49,282 nt of DNA from a bacterium (GTDB lineage Bacteria; Patescibacteriota; Minisyncoccia; Moranbacterales; DUUL01). A model generated the notes under the pieces. It had not been told where the DNA came from. It worked only from the letters and a program-made list of their open reading frames with translations, and did not search any database. The stretch covers positions 1 to 49,282 of the forward strand of contig JABGXP010000007.1 in NCBI GenBank assembly GCA_018675685.1, written 5' to 3'. This document shows, piece after piece, positions 25,158 to 35,954 of the stretch. The translations under genes and the position numbers were made by a program. Position 1 is the stretch's first letter, and each line of letters begins with the position of its first letter.

Positions 25158-27602
25158 ATGCAAAAGAAGACTCCTAAAAAAATATTCTTTTGGCTAGCAA
25201 TTCTGTTTTCAGCAATTGTTTTTTTAATGTTGAATTTTCAGATAGCGATTGGAGTGTTGGGCGTCAGTTCTAGTAGCGGGAATGTTTGGATAGAATTATA
25301 TAAAACCTTCCAATTTGCAGGTTTTATTTTTTTATTTGTCCAGCTTGCTAAAAGGATAAATAATTTGTTTAGCCAGTATTTAGCCAGTATTTTTTATCTT
25401 AGTTACTTTGTTTTGATTTGTTATTTTGTTGTGGTACACCGAAAACTTGACTTTGCTTTTTTTACTAGAGCGAGTGGAGAGATTTTGGGCATGGTGCAGC
25501 CTTTTTTGTTCTATTTATTGATAGCTTTTATATTGGCATATCTGCAGGCTTTTCTTCTTTCCAGTATAAAACTGAGTTTACAAAAAAAATATAACTATTT
25601 AATTTTGAGCGGTATTTTTTTGTTTGTTATTGCTCCACCTTTAGTTAACGGCAAGCTTATGAAGAATGAATTTTTCTTTTTTATCCAGAGCGCTTTTAAA
25701 AGCGATTCAGTGATAGATTATTATCAGGGATATTACAAGTTGTCATTGCAAAAGAAAGCGAAGGAGAAAGAAGACATCTTGGCCAAAGGGAGTGAATTAG
25801 AAAAGAAAAACATACCCAAGAGTTTGGAGAATGTTATATTTTTACAATTAGAGAGTATTAACGCGAAACTTGTTAACCAAGAGAACACACCTAATTTTCT
25901 CAACTTGGCTAAAGAGGGTGTTTTTTTCCCAAACTTTTACAGCAATGGAGTACAAACCATTCTAGGGCAGGAAAGTATTTTATGTGGAGTACCTAATTCC
26001 TTTGACCATACACTCGTTTATGATGGGAGTGACAAAGAAATTCTTTGTTTACCAGAGGTTTTTAATAATCTTGGGTACAAAAGTATCTTTGCAAAAACAT
26101 ATAACTTAAAATTTGCTAACACCGGAAAATTCATGACGAATATCGGTTTTGACGAAGTGTTGGCAGACCGAATAATGCAAGCAGGAGACGAAAGTTCTAT
26201 TTGGGGTTACAAAGAGGACATCTTTTATAAAAGAGCGATAGATTATTTAAAAGACAACAAGCAAGACGCTAAAAACTTTATCTTTCTTGAAGTCGGACCA
26301 ACGAATCATTGGCCCTTTAAAACTCCAGAAGGATTAGAAAAAGAAGTTCCCTATGAAAAACCTAACAATCAAAAAGAAAGGCTTGCCAACACAACATTTT
26401 TACAAGACAAGTATTTAAAGATTGCGTTGGAAGGGATCGATGATATTTTCCCAGAAAAAAACTATACATTGATTGTTTTGGGTGACCATAGTTGGCCAAT
26501 CGAGGTACACGAAGGGAATGAATTTTGTGGAAGTTATGCCTATGAAGAAAATTTTCTAAGCTCCATAGTGCTAGTGTCGGGCGATGAAAGTATTGAAAGA
26601 GGAACTGTGGTGGAAGGTCATTATAGTCAAATGGATATCTTCCCGAGTATATTGGAACTATTGGGATTGGAAGTTGCCAGTAATAAATTTAGCAACTCCT
26701 TTGTTAGTGAACTAAAGGCTGGTGGTAAGAAAAAAGAAGTAGAAGCGCTTTTGATACAGCCATTTAGCGACAGGTTAATTAGTTTTTCTAATGGGGAGAT
26801 TAAATATCAATACAATAGCACTAGCAAGGAACTGTTGAAATATAACTTGAGTCATGATCCAGAAGAGAAGCGAGGAGAAATTTTAACAAAGAACGAAAAA
26901 GTAGCTTTAGAATTTATCAAAGCAAAGCTTCCTATGCTAGAAAAAAGGAAAATTATTATGCACGCAATGGGGGGGATTAATGGTGATGAATATACCAATT
27001 CAAAAGAGGCTTTTGAGAAACATTACAAGCGTGGTCGAAGGGTTTTTGAAGTAGACCTCTCTTTGTCAGACGACAAAGAGATTATTGTTTCTCATGGGGG
27101 CGATTCAAAATTAACAGAAAGTGATTTTTTAAAGCGAAAGATTGCAAGAAAATATAGCCCATTCTCCCTGGAAGAGTTATTGGATGTTATGATTGAATAT
27201 AGTGATTTAGAGCTCGTGGTTGATACGAAGAGTAATTTTAATCTGAGCTGGGACAAAATTATCAAAGAAATAAATCAAAAGGACAGTTCATTACTGAAAA
27301 GAATTGTTCCCCAGATATATTCTGAAAAGAATTATAAAAATATCTCAGAGAAGTATATTTTTGATAAAATCGTCTTTACTTTGTATAGAAGTGATCTAAC
27401 GGAAGAAGAAATTTTTAAGTTTGTACAAAAAAAGAAGAATATCAAAATCGTAACCTTACATAAAAAAAGGTTTTCCAGTGATTTAGCAAAAAGACTAGAG
27501 GCAATAGAAGTTGATGTTTTTGTACATACTGTGAATAAAATCAAAGAGGTGAATAAATTTTTGCTAAAAGGTGCGAAAGGAATCTATAGCGATTATTATT
27601 AA
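25158..27602 (+). CDS. LtaS-like sulfatase fused to a glycerophosphodiester phosphodiesterase-like domain
   Basis: An 814-aa membrane protein. Residues 1-170 hold about five transmembrane helices. Residues about 222-560 form an LtaS/alkaline-phosphatase-superfamily domain: FLQLESIN (E232), TPNFLNLAKEGVFFPNFYSNG, QTILGQESILCG with putative nucleophile T267, and LGDHSWP (D443, H444). Residues about 597-814 resemble a GDPD: MHAMGGINGDEYTNSKEAF (H602), FEVDLSLSDDKEIIVSHGG (E631, D633, H646). The usual HRG arginine is absent, as in the HAxGG-type subgroup. LtaS enzymes move glycerol phosphate from phosphatidylglycerol onto a polymer, and GDPDs cleave such phosphodiesters, so the fusion joins synthesis and cleavage or remodelling of an anionic polymer. 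Confidence 0.82.
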   Translation: MQKKTPKKIFFWLAILFSAIVFLMLNFQIAIGVLGVSSSSGNVWIELYKTFQFAGFIFLFVQLAKRINNLFSQYLASIFYLSYFVLICYFVVVHRKLDFAFFTRASGEILGMVQPFLFYLLIAFILAYLQAFLLSSIKLSLQKKYNYLILSGIFLFVIAPPLVNGKLMKNEFFFFIQSAFKSDSVIDYYQGYYKLSLQKKAKEKEDILAKGSELEKKNIPKSLENVIFLQLESINAKLVNQENTPNFLNLAKEGVFFPNFYSNGVQTILGQESILCGVPNSFDHTLVYDGSDKEILCLPEVFNNLGYKSIFAKTYNLKFANTGKFMTNIGFDEVLADRIMQAGDESSIWGYKEDIFYKRAIDYLKDNKQDAKNFIFLEVGPTNHWPFKTPEGLEKEVPYEKPNNQKERLANTTFLQDKYLKIALEGIDDIFPEKNYTLIVLGDHSWPIEVHEGNEFCGSYAYEENFLSSIVLVSGDESIERGTVVEGHYSQMDIFPSILELLGLEVASNKFSNSFVSELKAGGKKKEVEALLIQPFSDRLISFSNGEIKYQYNSTSKELLKYNLSHDPEEKRGEILTKNEKVALEFIKAKLPMLEKRKIIMHAMGGINGDEYTNSKEAFEKHYKRGRRVFEVDLSLSDDKEIIVSHGGDSKLTESDFLKRKIARKYSPFSLEELLDVMIEYSDLELVVDTKSNFNLSWDKIIKEINQKDSSLLKRIVPQIYSEKNYKNISEKYIFDKIVFTLYRSDLTEEEIFKFVQKKKNIKIVTLHKKRFSSDLAKRLEAIEVDVFVHTVNKIKEVNKFLLKGAKGIYSDYY

Positions 27603-27620
27603 GAATGAAAAAAGAATAAA

Positions 27621-29006
27621 GTGAAAAAAGCTTTCAAGGAAAAACTGCTCAGTTTTGAGTTCTGGTGGTGGCTTGGTTTGATAATTTTTGCATTGTTGTT
27701 GCATGGAAACCACGTAATGAACAATGATGAAGGTGTTGTCTTGGAGGGTGCCTGGAATCTCTTACAAGGCAAAGAACTCTATTTGGATTTTTTTGAGTTT
27801 GTAACACCAGGGAGTTTCTATCTAATTTTTCTTTTTTGGAAATTTTTTGGAGCACATTATTTTATTGCAAACATCATTGCAATTGGAGCGCTTTTTATAG
27901 GGTCGATAGGTGTCTATAGGATAGCCGAATTGATAAATCGAAGTAAAGTGAACTATCTTATTCCAGCAATTATTATCTTCTCCTCTTTTCAATGGCCCAT
28001 TATTAACCACAATTTGTTTAGTGCTACATTTATTATTTGGGCTACCTTTTTCTTTCTAAAAGGCTTACAGATTAAAAAAAATAAATATTTCATTTACACC
28101 GGTTTATTGATTGGTTTCGCTACCTTGTTTTTGCAATCTAAAGGACTCGCTGTTTTATTTGGAACAAGTTCTTTTTTAGCATATCTGTTTTTTAAAGAAA
28201 AAAAGATTGGTTTTTTGAAAAAAAATAGCTTACTTATATTAGCCGCAATAGCGCCTGTAACAATTTTATTTTTTGCTTGGCCCGTCAAAGTTCTTTACAT
28301 TAACTTAGTAGAGTTTGTGCTTTTGAACTATAAAGACGTGAATCGAATTTCGCTATTTTACTTTTTTTTATTCCTTCTAATTTTAATTGTTAGTTTTATT
28401 ATCTTACGCAAAGAAAAGAAGCTGGAAGTTAACGCCTTGTTGTGGTTGCAATTTGTGTTATTGCTAAGCACCCTTTCAAGGCCAGATAGTTATCATGTTG
28501 CACTGAGCATCTTTCCTTTGTTAAGTTTAAGCTTTTTTATTCCAATAAAACTTGATCCTAAAAAGAGACTTAGCAAGAAGGTATACAAAATTTGTTTTGT
28601 GGGATTAATGCTTTTATTTATTTACCCTTCTATTAAGTATGTAACTGGGTTTCCTATCTTCTATTCAATTAAAGATCAGGGAGCCATTGGTTATGTTAAA
28701 GAGAACTGTCAGGGTGAGAGAAGTTTGTTTGCAGGGCCCTTTATCCCAGGGATATATTTTGAAACCGGAAAAGTGAATCCAACACCATTTGGTTGGTTGA
28801 TTACAAACCATCAAACCAAAGAGCAATTCAACCAAGCAAGAAAAATTCTCGAAGAAAAGAAACCAAGATGTGTCGTAACGCACTATGGGGTTGTGAAAAA
28901 GTTCGATTATAACAGAGATAACCCAGTCGATAATTTTATTAAAAAGGAGTATCATGAGGTGTACAGAGAAGAAGATATGGTCGTTTACATGAAAACTCTT
29001 AGATAA
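27621..29006 (+). CDS. GT-C fold membrane glycosyltransferase-like protein (GT39/ArnT-type)
   Basis: A 461-aa protein with about eleven transmembrane helices and a GTG start 18 nt after the preceding stop. The first outside loop contains HVMNNDEGVVLEGAWNLLQGKELYLDFFEFVTPGS. Its acidic NNDEG plus the Y-D-F pattern resembles the catalytic loop of GT39/ArnT-like enzymes that use polyprenyl-phosphate sugars. A C-terminal outside-facing soluble part (about 355-461) follows. It likely glycosylates a lipid, polymer or protein outside the membrane. Its position after the LtaS-like fusion suggests modification of the same polymer, but that is inference. Confidence 0.75.
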   Translation: MKKAFKEKLLSFEFWWWLGLIIFALLLHGNHVMNNDEGVVLEGAWNLLQGKELYLDFFEFVTPGSFYLIFLFWKFFGAHYFIANIIAIGALFIGSIGVYRIAELINRSKVNYLIPAIIIFSSFQWPIINHNLFSATFIIWATFFFLKGLQIKKNKYFIYTGLLIGFATLFLQSKGLAVLFGTSSFLAYLFFKEKKIGFLKKNSLLILAAIAPVTILFFAWPVKVLYINLVEFVLLNYKDVNRISLFYFFLFLLILIVSFIILRKEKKLEVNALLWLQFVLLLSTLSRPDSYHVALSIFPLLSLSFFIPIKLDPKKRLSKKVYKICFVGLMLLFIYPSIKYVTGFPIFYSIKDQGAIGYVKENCQGERSLFAGPFIPGIYFETGKVNPTPFGWLITNHQTKEQFNQARKILEEKKPRCVVTHYGVVKKFDYNRDNPVDNFIKKEYHEVYREEDMVVYMKTLR

Positions 29007-29057
29007 GGTATAATTTTTTGACAAGATGATCATTTTAAAACCGTCTAAATGTAAGGC

Positions 29058-29085
29058 TTGACAATATTTTTTAAGGTGTTATATT
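29058..29085 (+). promoter_or_regulatory. Consensus promoter of the 23S-5S transcription unit
   Basis: TTGACA (29058-29063) and TATATT (29080-29085) are separated by 16 bp. This is the strongest plus-strand promoter between the GT-C gene and the 23S gene, so it may drive the rRNA unit or the short leader RNA. Confidence 0.7.
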
Positions 29086-29235
29086 TGATTCTGAAGTCAC
29101 GTGAAAGATATTTAAGTGGCATCCGAAAAAATGTTAGATAAAACAACTAAATTCTCACAATAAATGACGCGTATCAATTCTGTTGATAAGCAAAATTTAA
29201 AAAGCGGTTAAAACAAACTTTTTTAGTTTCTTTTT

Positions 29236-29260
29236 CAAACCGCACAAGAGGCGGTTTTTG
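29236..29260 (+). terminator. Attenuator-like terminator in the 23S leader
   Basis: AAACCGC (29237-29243) pairs with GCGGTTT (29251-29257), loop ACAAGAG, followed by a T-rich run TTTTTGTTTTGTTTG. An upstream GCGGTT (29204-29209) can pair with the same AACCGC and would prevent the terminator from forming. Confidence 0.6.
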
Positions 29261-29299
29261 TTTTGTTTGATATTTGAAAAATTTACAAAGGATTTAGCA

Positions 29300-29419
29300 A
29301 TGGGGGAAGAGCAACACGGGTCGTCGCGTTGGCGGCACTCGCAGACAGATGCTCCCTCTATTGGTGAATCTTTTATCCATGAAACCCTTTGGGGCCAAGA
29401 ATGGAGTTTAAAAGATTAG
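29300..29419 (+). CDS. Possible 39-aa small protein or structured RNA in the 23S leader
   Basis: ATG at 29300 opens an uninterrupted 39-codon frame ending at TAG 29417, with an AAAGGA ribosome-binding site 8 nt upstream. The product has no membrane segment; it reads MGEEQHGSSRWRHSQTDAPS and then has three Trp in all. By my count about half the bases are G or C (about 63% in the first 60), unlike the surrounding AT-rich DNA. The same segment folds: GTCGTC/GGCGGC, GAGCA/TGCTC and AATCTTTT/AAAAGATT with TCCAT/ATGGA. It may therefore be a non-coding structured RNA whose open frame is accidental. I cannot decide between them. Confidence 0.35.
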   Translation: MGEEQHGSSRWRHSQTDAPSIGESFIHETLWGQEWSLKD

Positions 29420-29656
29420 ATACCTTGACAACTGAATAAACAATAGTAAAAAAATATAATAAAGTGACAGGAAAACTTTATTATATACACACAGGTAGTA
29501 TGCAAATGTCTTTCGACAGCATTTGCGAATACTAAAACAAGTAAGTATATACAATACATATTGTATAAATATAGCAATTTTATCGAACAACAAGTAAAAT
29601 TAGAAAGAAAATAACATAAATTTACAAGAATTTATTTTTGTTATTTGTTAGTCATA

Positions 29657-32833
<3,177 letters not shown>

Positions 32834-32963
32834 TTTTGATCTAACTACTAAGATTGGTCTCGTACTAGTTTTTTAGTTAGATTGATATGACTGGCAAATA
32901 AGAAAAATTAATTTTCTGTTTGGTAGGATTGAAAAGTACTTGTTCGAAGTATTATATCTGTGG
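32834..32963 (+). other. 23S-5S spacer with hairpin
   Basis: ATCTAACTA (32839-32847) pairs with TAGTTAGAT (32874-32882) across a 26-nt loop. No tRNA or open frame is present. It probably serves rRNA processing. Confidence 0.5.
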
Positions 32964-33099
32964 TTTGATTACATTGTTCTCGGTGCTTTTGGCGGAGTGG
33001 GTACACCTGTTCCCATCTCGAACACAGAAGTTAAGCACTCTAGCGCTGATGGTAGCCGCAAGGCAAGAGTAAGACGGTGCCGAGTACAATGTAATCAAA
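32964..33099 (+). other. 5S precursor processing stem
   Basis: TTTGATTACATTGT (32964-32977) pairs perfectly with ACAATGTAATCAAA (33086-33099), extending helix I of 5S past a single T-T mismatch. A stem of this length is a natural RNase III-type processing site. Confidence 0.8.
32977..33087 (+). rRNA. rrf: 5S ribosomal RNA
   Basis: Typical 5S blocks are present: GGCGGAGTGGGTACACCTG, TTCCCATCTCGAACACAGAAG and TTAAGCACTCTAGCGCTGATG, then GGTAGCC. Helix I is CTCGG (32979-32983) with CCGAG (33080-33084). The RNA is enclosed by an additional 14-bp precursor stem. The ends are estimated from helix I. Confidence 0.93.
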
Positions 33100-33125
33100 T
33101 AGAAACTTTTTTTCTATTTAAAATT

Positions 33126-33151
33126 ACCGACGCGAAAGTGTCGGTTTTTTT
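33126..33151 (+). terminator. rRNA unit terminator
   Basis: ACCGACGC pairs with GTGTCGGT around a GAAA tetraloop (33134-33137; one G-T wobble), followed by seven T. This is a canonical intrinsic terminator. Confidence 0.93.
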
Positions 33152-33184
33152 GCGTCTAAAATGTTGGTTTTGTGGAAAAAGGCA

Positions 33185-33230
33185 ATGAAAAAACAGGAAG
33201 TAGTCTATTTACTAGTTCCTGTTTTTTCAT
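33185..33230. terminator. Bidirectional terminator between rRNA unit and minus-strand genes
   Basis: ATGAAAAAACAGGAA (33185-33199) pairs perfectly with TTCCTGTTTTTTCAT (33216-33230). A- and T-tracts lie within the arms, so it can serve the minus-strand genes at 33250-33740 as well as back up the rRNA terminator. Confidence 0.8.
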
Positions 33231-33249
33231 CTTTTAGATGAGAGAGTTT

Positions 33250-33411
33250 CTAGAGACCGAGCTTTTCTCTGTCCTCGGTGGTTAAGTTTACAATAATTTT
33301 CTCAATATGATCTTGAACGATAAGCATCTGAAGAATTCTGCTCAGATTATCCCAATCAGAGAATGGTTGAGATTTTGCTTCTAAGGAAGTTTTTTTGAAA
33401 ATCAGTTGCAC
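33250..33411 (-). CDS. Possible 53-aa small protein overlapping the upstream gene
   Basis: A GTG at 33411 lies inside the last codons of the upstream secreted-protein gene, in the +1/-1 shifted frame, giving a 10-bp overlap. The frame runs 53 codons to TAG at 33250. The product (VQLIFKKTSLEAKSQPFSDW at the start, LTTEDREKLGL at the end) looks like a normal soluble helical peptide with ordinary codon use, and a bidirectional terminator follows 20 bp downstream. It could be a coupled small gene or the displaced 3' end of the upstream gene after a frameshift. The family is not recognised. Confidence 0.4.
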   Translation of the reverse strand: MQLIFKKTSLEAKSQPFSDWDNLSRILQMLIVQDHIEKIIVNLTTEDREKLGL

Positions 33412-33740
33412 AGTACTCTTTTTTGCACATCAGTCCTTTTTAGAGTATGAAATTCACACAGAAAGGAAGGAGCAATTGCTCGGTATAAGCCATTTTTTCC
33501 CCAAGAAAAGATGAAAAATTCGTAAGACCGGAGTTTATTATCAGAGAACCCAAACGCTGATTCTCCTCCTCCAGCAACTCCAATAATTAATCTTTGGTTT
33601 GAGATTGGCAGTTGATCGAGAAAACCCGCCTTAGCAGCAGGCTCACTCGTAGGCACATTTTTTGCCAAAGCGCTCTGACCAGGAAAAAACGAAAAAAATA
33701 AACACAACGTAAAAATAAAAAAAATACTTTTATGGTACAT
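33402..33740 (-). CDS. Small secreted protein of unknown function
   Basis: The ATG at 33740 is chosen because AAAGGTGG lies 6-7 nt upstream and it starts a clean signal peptide (MYHKSIFFIFTLCLFFSFFPGQSALAKN). In-frame codons further upstream would bury that signal. The mature part is about 87 residues, with a Gly-rich segment (IIGVAGGGESAFGF) and basic, aromatic sequence to the end. No family is recognised. A consensus promoter lies 77 nt upstream. A possible small gene overlaps its 3' end, so a frameshifted longer protein is an alternative. Confidence 0.6.
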   Translation of the reverse strand: MYHKSIFFIFTLCLFFSFFPGQSALAKNVPTSEPAAKAGFLDQLPISNQRLIIGVAGGGESAFGFSDNKLRSYEFFIFSWGKNGLYRAIAPSFLCEFHTLKRTDVQKRVLCN

Positions 33741-33816
33741 AATTACCACCTTTTGAGCAAAAAGCCCTTTTAAAATTATAAGAAGAACTGAATAACTAGA
33801 GTTTAGTATTCTTTCT

Positions 33817-33845
33817 ATTATGATGAAATAATTGTATTTTGTCAA
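33817..33845 (-). promoter_or_regulatory. Promoter of the small secreted protein gene
   Basis: On the minus strand TTGACA (33845-33840) and CATAAT (33822-33817) are separated by 17 bp, followed by a leader of about 75 nt before the ATG at 33740. Confidence 0.7.
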
Positions 33846-33918
33846 TAATAAAAATCAGTTTCAAAACAATCCAGACTCATGCAATGCATTGGTCTGGAGC
33901 TTTTTGTTTAAGCAATTT

Positions 33919-34509
33919 CTATTTTATACACTCAAACTGAACGACGGCTGGACATGTCATATTTTCTGGACATGCTACTTGCTGTTTTTTACCCTCCTTG
34001 CAAGCACAATTCAAATCGTAGGGGTTGTTTTCACAAGAATCTGTGTCAACTAATGGTTGCTTACTTGGGCAAACAACAGTGCACTTGCCTTTGAGGCAAT
34101 TTGCTTGATAGGCACAATCTGAACGAGCCAAATATTTCCTCGGGACTTTGCAAGTGGAAGTTTTTTCACAAGATTCTTCGAGGATCTCCATTATTCCAAA
34201 ATCATTGGACTCCGTCGCAAAAGAGCCCTTCCTGCACCTTTGGATCAAAAATTCATCAGCTTTACAGCTGCTCCCATCTTCAAAGTTGCAAATTCCAAAT
34301 TGAGAGCCATCACCCTTGGTGATAACTAGATATTTACCACTATTTTCAATGCAAAAAGTTTTAGCTGGATTCTCTACTTGAATGGTTTTGATAATGTTTA
34401 GTTTTCTAGTTTTCTCCCTTGTTGATGCAGCAAAAGCAAAACAAAGAAAAACTAAAAGCACTAAAATGGCCAGAGACGAAAGACTCTTCAATAGATTGTT
34501 TGTATTCAT
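33919..34509 (-). CDS. Secreted or anchored Cys-rich protein with a DUF333-like segment
   Basis: The ATG at 34509 gives a 196-aa product that begins with an N-terminal hydrophobic signal/anchor (LLKSLSSLAILVLLVFLCFAFAAS). A DUF333-like module follows, NPAKTFCIENSGKYLVITKGDGSQFGICNFEDGSSCKADEF, written here in parts: NPAKTFCIENSGKYL, then GDGSQFGICNFEDGSSC. The C-terminal 80 residues contain about ten Cys (NCLKGKCTVVCPSK, NCACKEGKKQQVACPENMTC), which suggests a disulphide-rich extracellular domain. DUF333 has no settled function. An in-frame codon at 34545 is a less likely start because it would place polar residues before the signal. Confidence 0.7.
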   Translation of the reverse strand: MNTNNLLKSLSSLAILVLLVFLCFAFAASTREKTRKLNIIKTIQVENPAKTFCIENSGKYLVITKGDGSQFGICNFEDGSSCKADEFLIQRCRKGSFATESNDFGIMEILEESCEKTSTCKVPRKYLARSDCAYQANCLKGKCTVVCPSKQPLVDTDSCENNPYDLNCACKEGKKQQVACPENMTCPAVVQFECIK

Positions 34510-34627
34510 TGGAGATAGATTAAACTTTTCTGAATTATAACACAAATTTTAATTTTTAAGAAAAAAAGCCCAATAGTATAGTCGAAATAGGACTACTGAG
34601 GAATCAAGTTTGAAGTAAAAATGTTTA

Positions 34628-34656
34628 TCGACAAGGATGAAAGCAAATGATATAAT
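34628..34656 (+). promoter_or_regulatory. Promoter of the DCGG-motif membrane protein gene
   Basis: TCGACA (34628-34633) and a perfect TATAAT (34651-34656) are 17 bp apart, about 50 nt before the ATG at 34708. Confidence 0.75.
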
Positions 34657-34707
34657 GGAAATATTATGACGGAGTTGAATGTATATTTCGTCCAATAAAA
34701 CAAAAAA

Positions 34708-35547
34708 ATGCAAAAAAGATCTCGGAAAAGAGCACGCTTAATATTTGCCTACCTAGGTCTTTTTGTTGTGGTTGGAGGATCGCTATTTTTAATTGTTAGA
34801 TCGACGCCTTCCTGTGAAGACGGCCGCAGAAACCAAGGTGAGGTAGATGTTGATTGCGGGGGTCCATGCAAACCATGTACGGAGCTTATTACCTTGGAGC
34901 CAATTAAAATTGATCGATATGAATGGGTTTATAGTTATGATAATAACTATGATTTTGTTGGTGTAATGAAGAACCCAAATAATAAATACGGTGCTTCAGA
35001 ATTTAAATATAGAGTAAACGTAGAAACTCAAAATGGTGAGAAATTTGTGCAACCTAATTGGGTAACTAGCTTTGCCTTGCCTGGCGAAGAAAAAACGCTT
35101 TTACTTCAAGGGGTTGAATTAGAATCCGCACCACTGAGTATTAAATTTGAGTTAGACATGGAGGATATTAAATGGGAGAAATTCACAAGTTTTGAATCTC
35201 CTGACTTTATTATCAACGATAGGCGGTATGAGGAGCTAGGCGGTGGCGCTGCTAATTTTTCTAGGGCTTGGGGAATGGTAATAAACAGAGGGAGCGTTGA
35301 TTTTGAAGAAGTTATTGTCAAAGCACTTTTGAGAAATTCCTCCGGACGCCTTCTGGCAACTAACTCGGATTTCTTGGGAGGTTTCCACGCTGGCGCAAGA
35401 AGAGACTTTAATATGTTCTTCCCAATAAGATTCGAGGGAGTAGTTGATGAAAACATGATCACGATTGAAATCGAGACTAATCCATTTGATATCGATAATC
35501 TCTCAAAAGTTTATGGCAATGATGATGAATGGGATGTCGTAAGGTGA
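34708..35547 (+). CDS. Membrane-anchored extracellular protein with a DCGGxCxxC motif
   Basis: This 279-aa protein has a basic N-terminus, one transmembrane helix (about residues 12-32) and then CEDGRRNQGEVDVDCGGPCKPC. This Cys motif (C-x-DG-x2-N-x2-E-x3-DCGG-x-C-x2-C) recurs in exported proteins of candidate phyla and archaea. The rest is beta-rich with two immunoglobulin-like halves (about 60-155 and 165-270), the second containing VINRGSVDFEEVIVKALLRN, as in FxLYD-type folds. Function is unknown. It has its own promoter and precedes the secE operon promoter. Confidence 0.75.
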   Translation: MQKRSRKRARLIFAYLGLFVVVGGSLFLIVRSTPSCEDGRRNQGEVDVDCGGPCKPCTELITLEPIKIDRYEWVYSYDNNYDFVGVMKNPNNKYGASEFKYRVNVETQNGEKFVQPNWVTSFALPGEEKTLLLQGVELESAPLSIKFELDMEDIKWEKFTSFESPDFIINDRRYEELGGGAANFSRAWGMVINRGSVDFEEVIVKALLRNSSGRLLATNSDFLGGFHAGARRDFNMFFPIRFEGVVDENMITIEIETNPFDIDNLSKVYGNDDEWDVVR

Positions 35548-35565
35548 TTTATCAAGCAAAGAACA

Positions 35566-35593
35566 TTGACAATATCCATTCTTTGTGTATAAT
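35566..35593 (+). promoter_or_regulatory. Promoter of the secE-nusG-rplKA-rpmG-tRNA-Trp operon
   Basis: Consensus TTGACA (35566-35571) and TATAAT (35588-35593) are 16 bp apart, as expected for a highly expressed ribosomal operon. Confidence 0.85.
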
Positions 35594-35726
35594 TAACATA
35601 GTAAAAGATAGAAATCGCCGAGAGGCTGTTTTTTAAACCAAAAATTTCAACAGAAGATTAATTATGGGACTATCTTCAAACACGCTAGTTTTTAAAGGCG
35701 TTTGTAGACAGTTTAACTTTAAAAAA

Positions 35727-35909
35727 ATGAACAAAGCAGTCGCGTTTATCAAAGAATCATACGTGGAGCTACGGAAAGTCAATTGGCCTAGCCGAAAGCA
35801 AACTATAAACTATACAGTGATAGTGGTTTCAGCAAGTATCGTTGTGGCTTTATTTTTAGGATTTTTAGATAAGATCTTTTCAACAATTATAGAAAAGTTT
35901 ATTTTCTAA
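35727..35909 (+). CDS. secE: Protein translocase subunit SecE
   Basis: The ATG at 35727 gives a 60-aa product of usual SecE length; an in-frame ATG at 35664 would add 21 residues. The signature FIKESYVELRKVNWPSRKQT, with the conserved W-P pair, precedes the single transmembrane helix (VIVVSASIVVALFLGFLDKIF). SecE clamps SecY in the translocon that SecA powers. It is the first gene of the operon, followed 45 nt later by nusG, the standard arrangement. Confidence 0.93.
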   Translation: MNKAVAFIKESYVELRKVNWPSRKQTINYTVIVVSASIVVALFLGFLDKIFSTIIEKFIF

Positions 35910-35954
35910 AATTGGAATTAGTACTGTTCATTTATAAGGAATAAAGATATTTAT

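Larger units (their letters stand above)
29086..29656 (+). other. Long structured leader of the 23S rRNA
   Basis: About 570 nt with no recognised gene. From 5' to 3' it holds an AT-rich stretch, two copies of GCGGTT around one AACCGC (29204, 29238, 29251), and a GC-rich 39-codon frame (29300-29419). ACCTTGACAACTGAATAA (29422-29439) resembles the sequence just upstream of 23S in the 16S-23S spacer of many Firmicutes. Then come the hairpin TATAATAAAGT/ACTTTATTATA (29455-29485) and a GCAAATGTC stem-loop (29502-29526). An AAATAACA/TGTTATTT hairpin lies near the 23S start. No tRNA was found. Confidence 0.6.

Noticed and set aside
29425-29460. Second rRNA promoter formed by TTGACA (29425) and TATAAT (29455)
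   Set aside because: The 24-bp spacing is too long, and TTGACA is part of the spacer-like ACCTTGACAACTGAATAA element.
32940-33188. 82-codon frame across the 5S gene
   Set aside because: It covers 5S rRNA and the rRNA terminator, so it is not coding.
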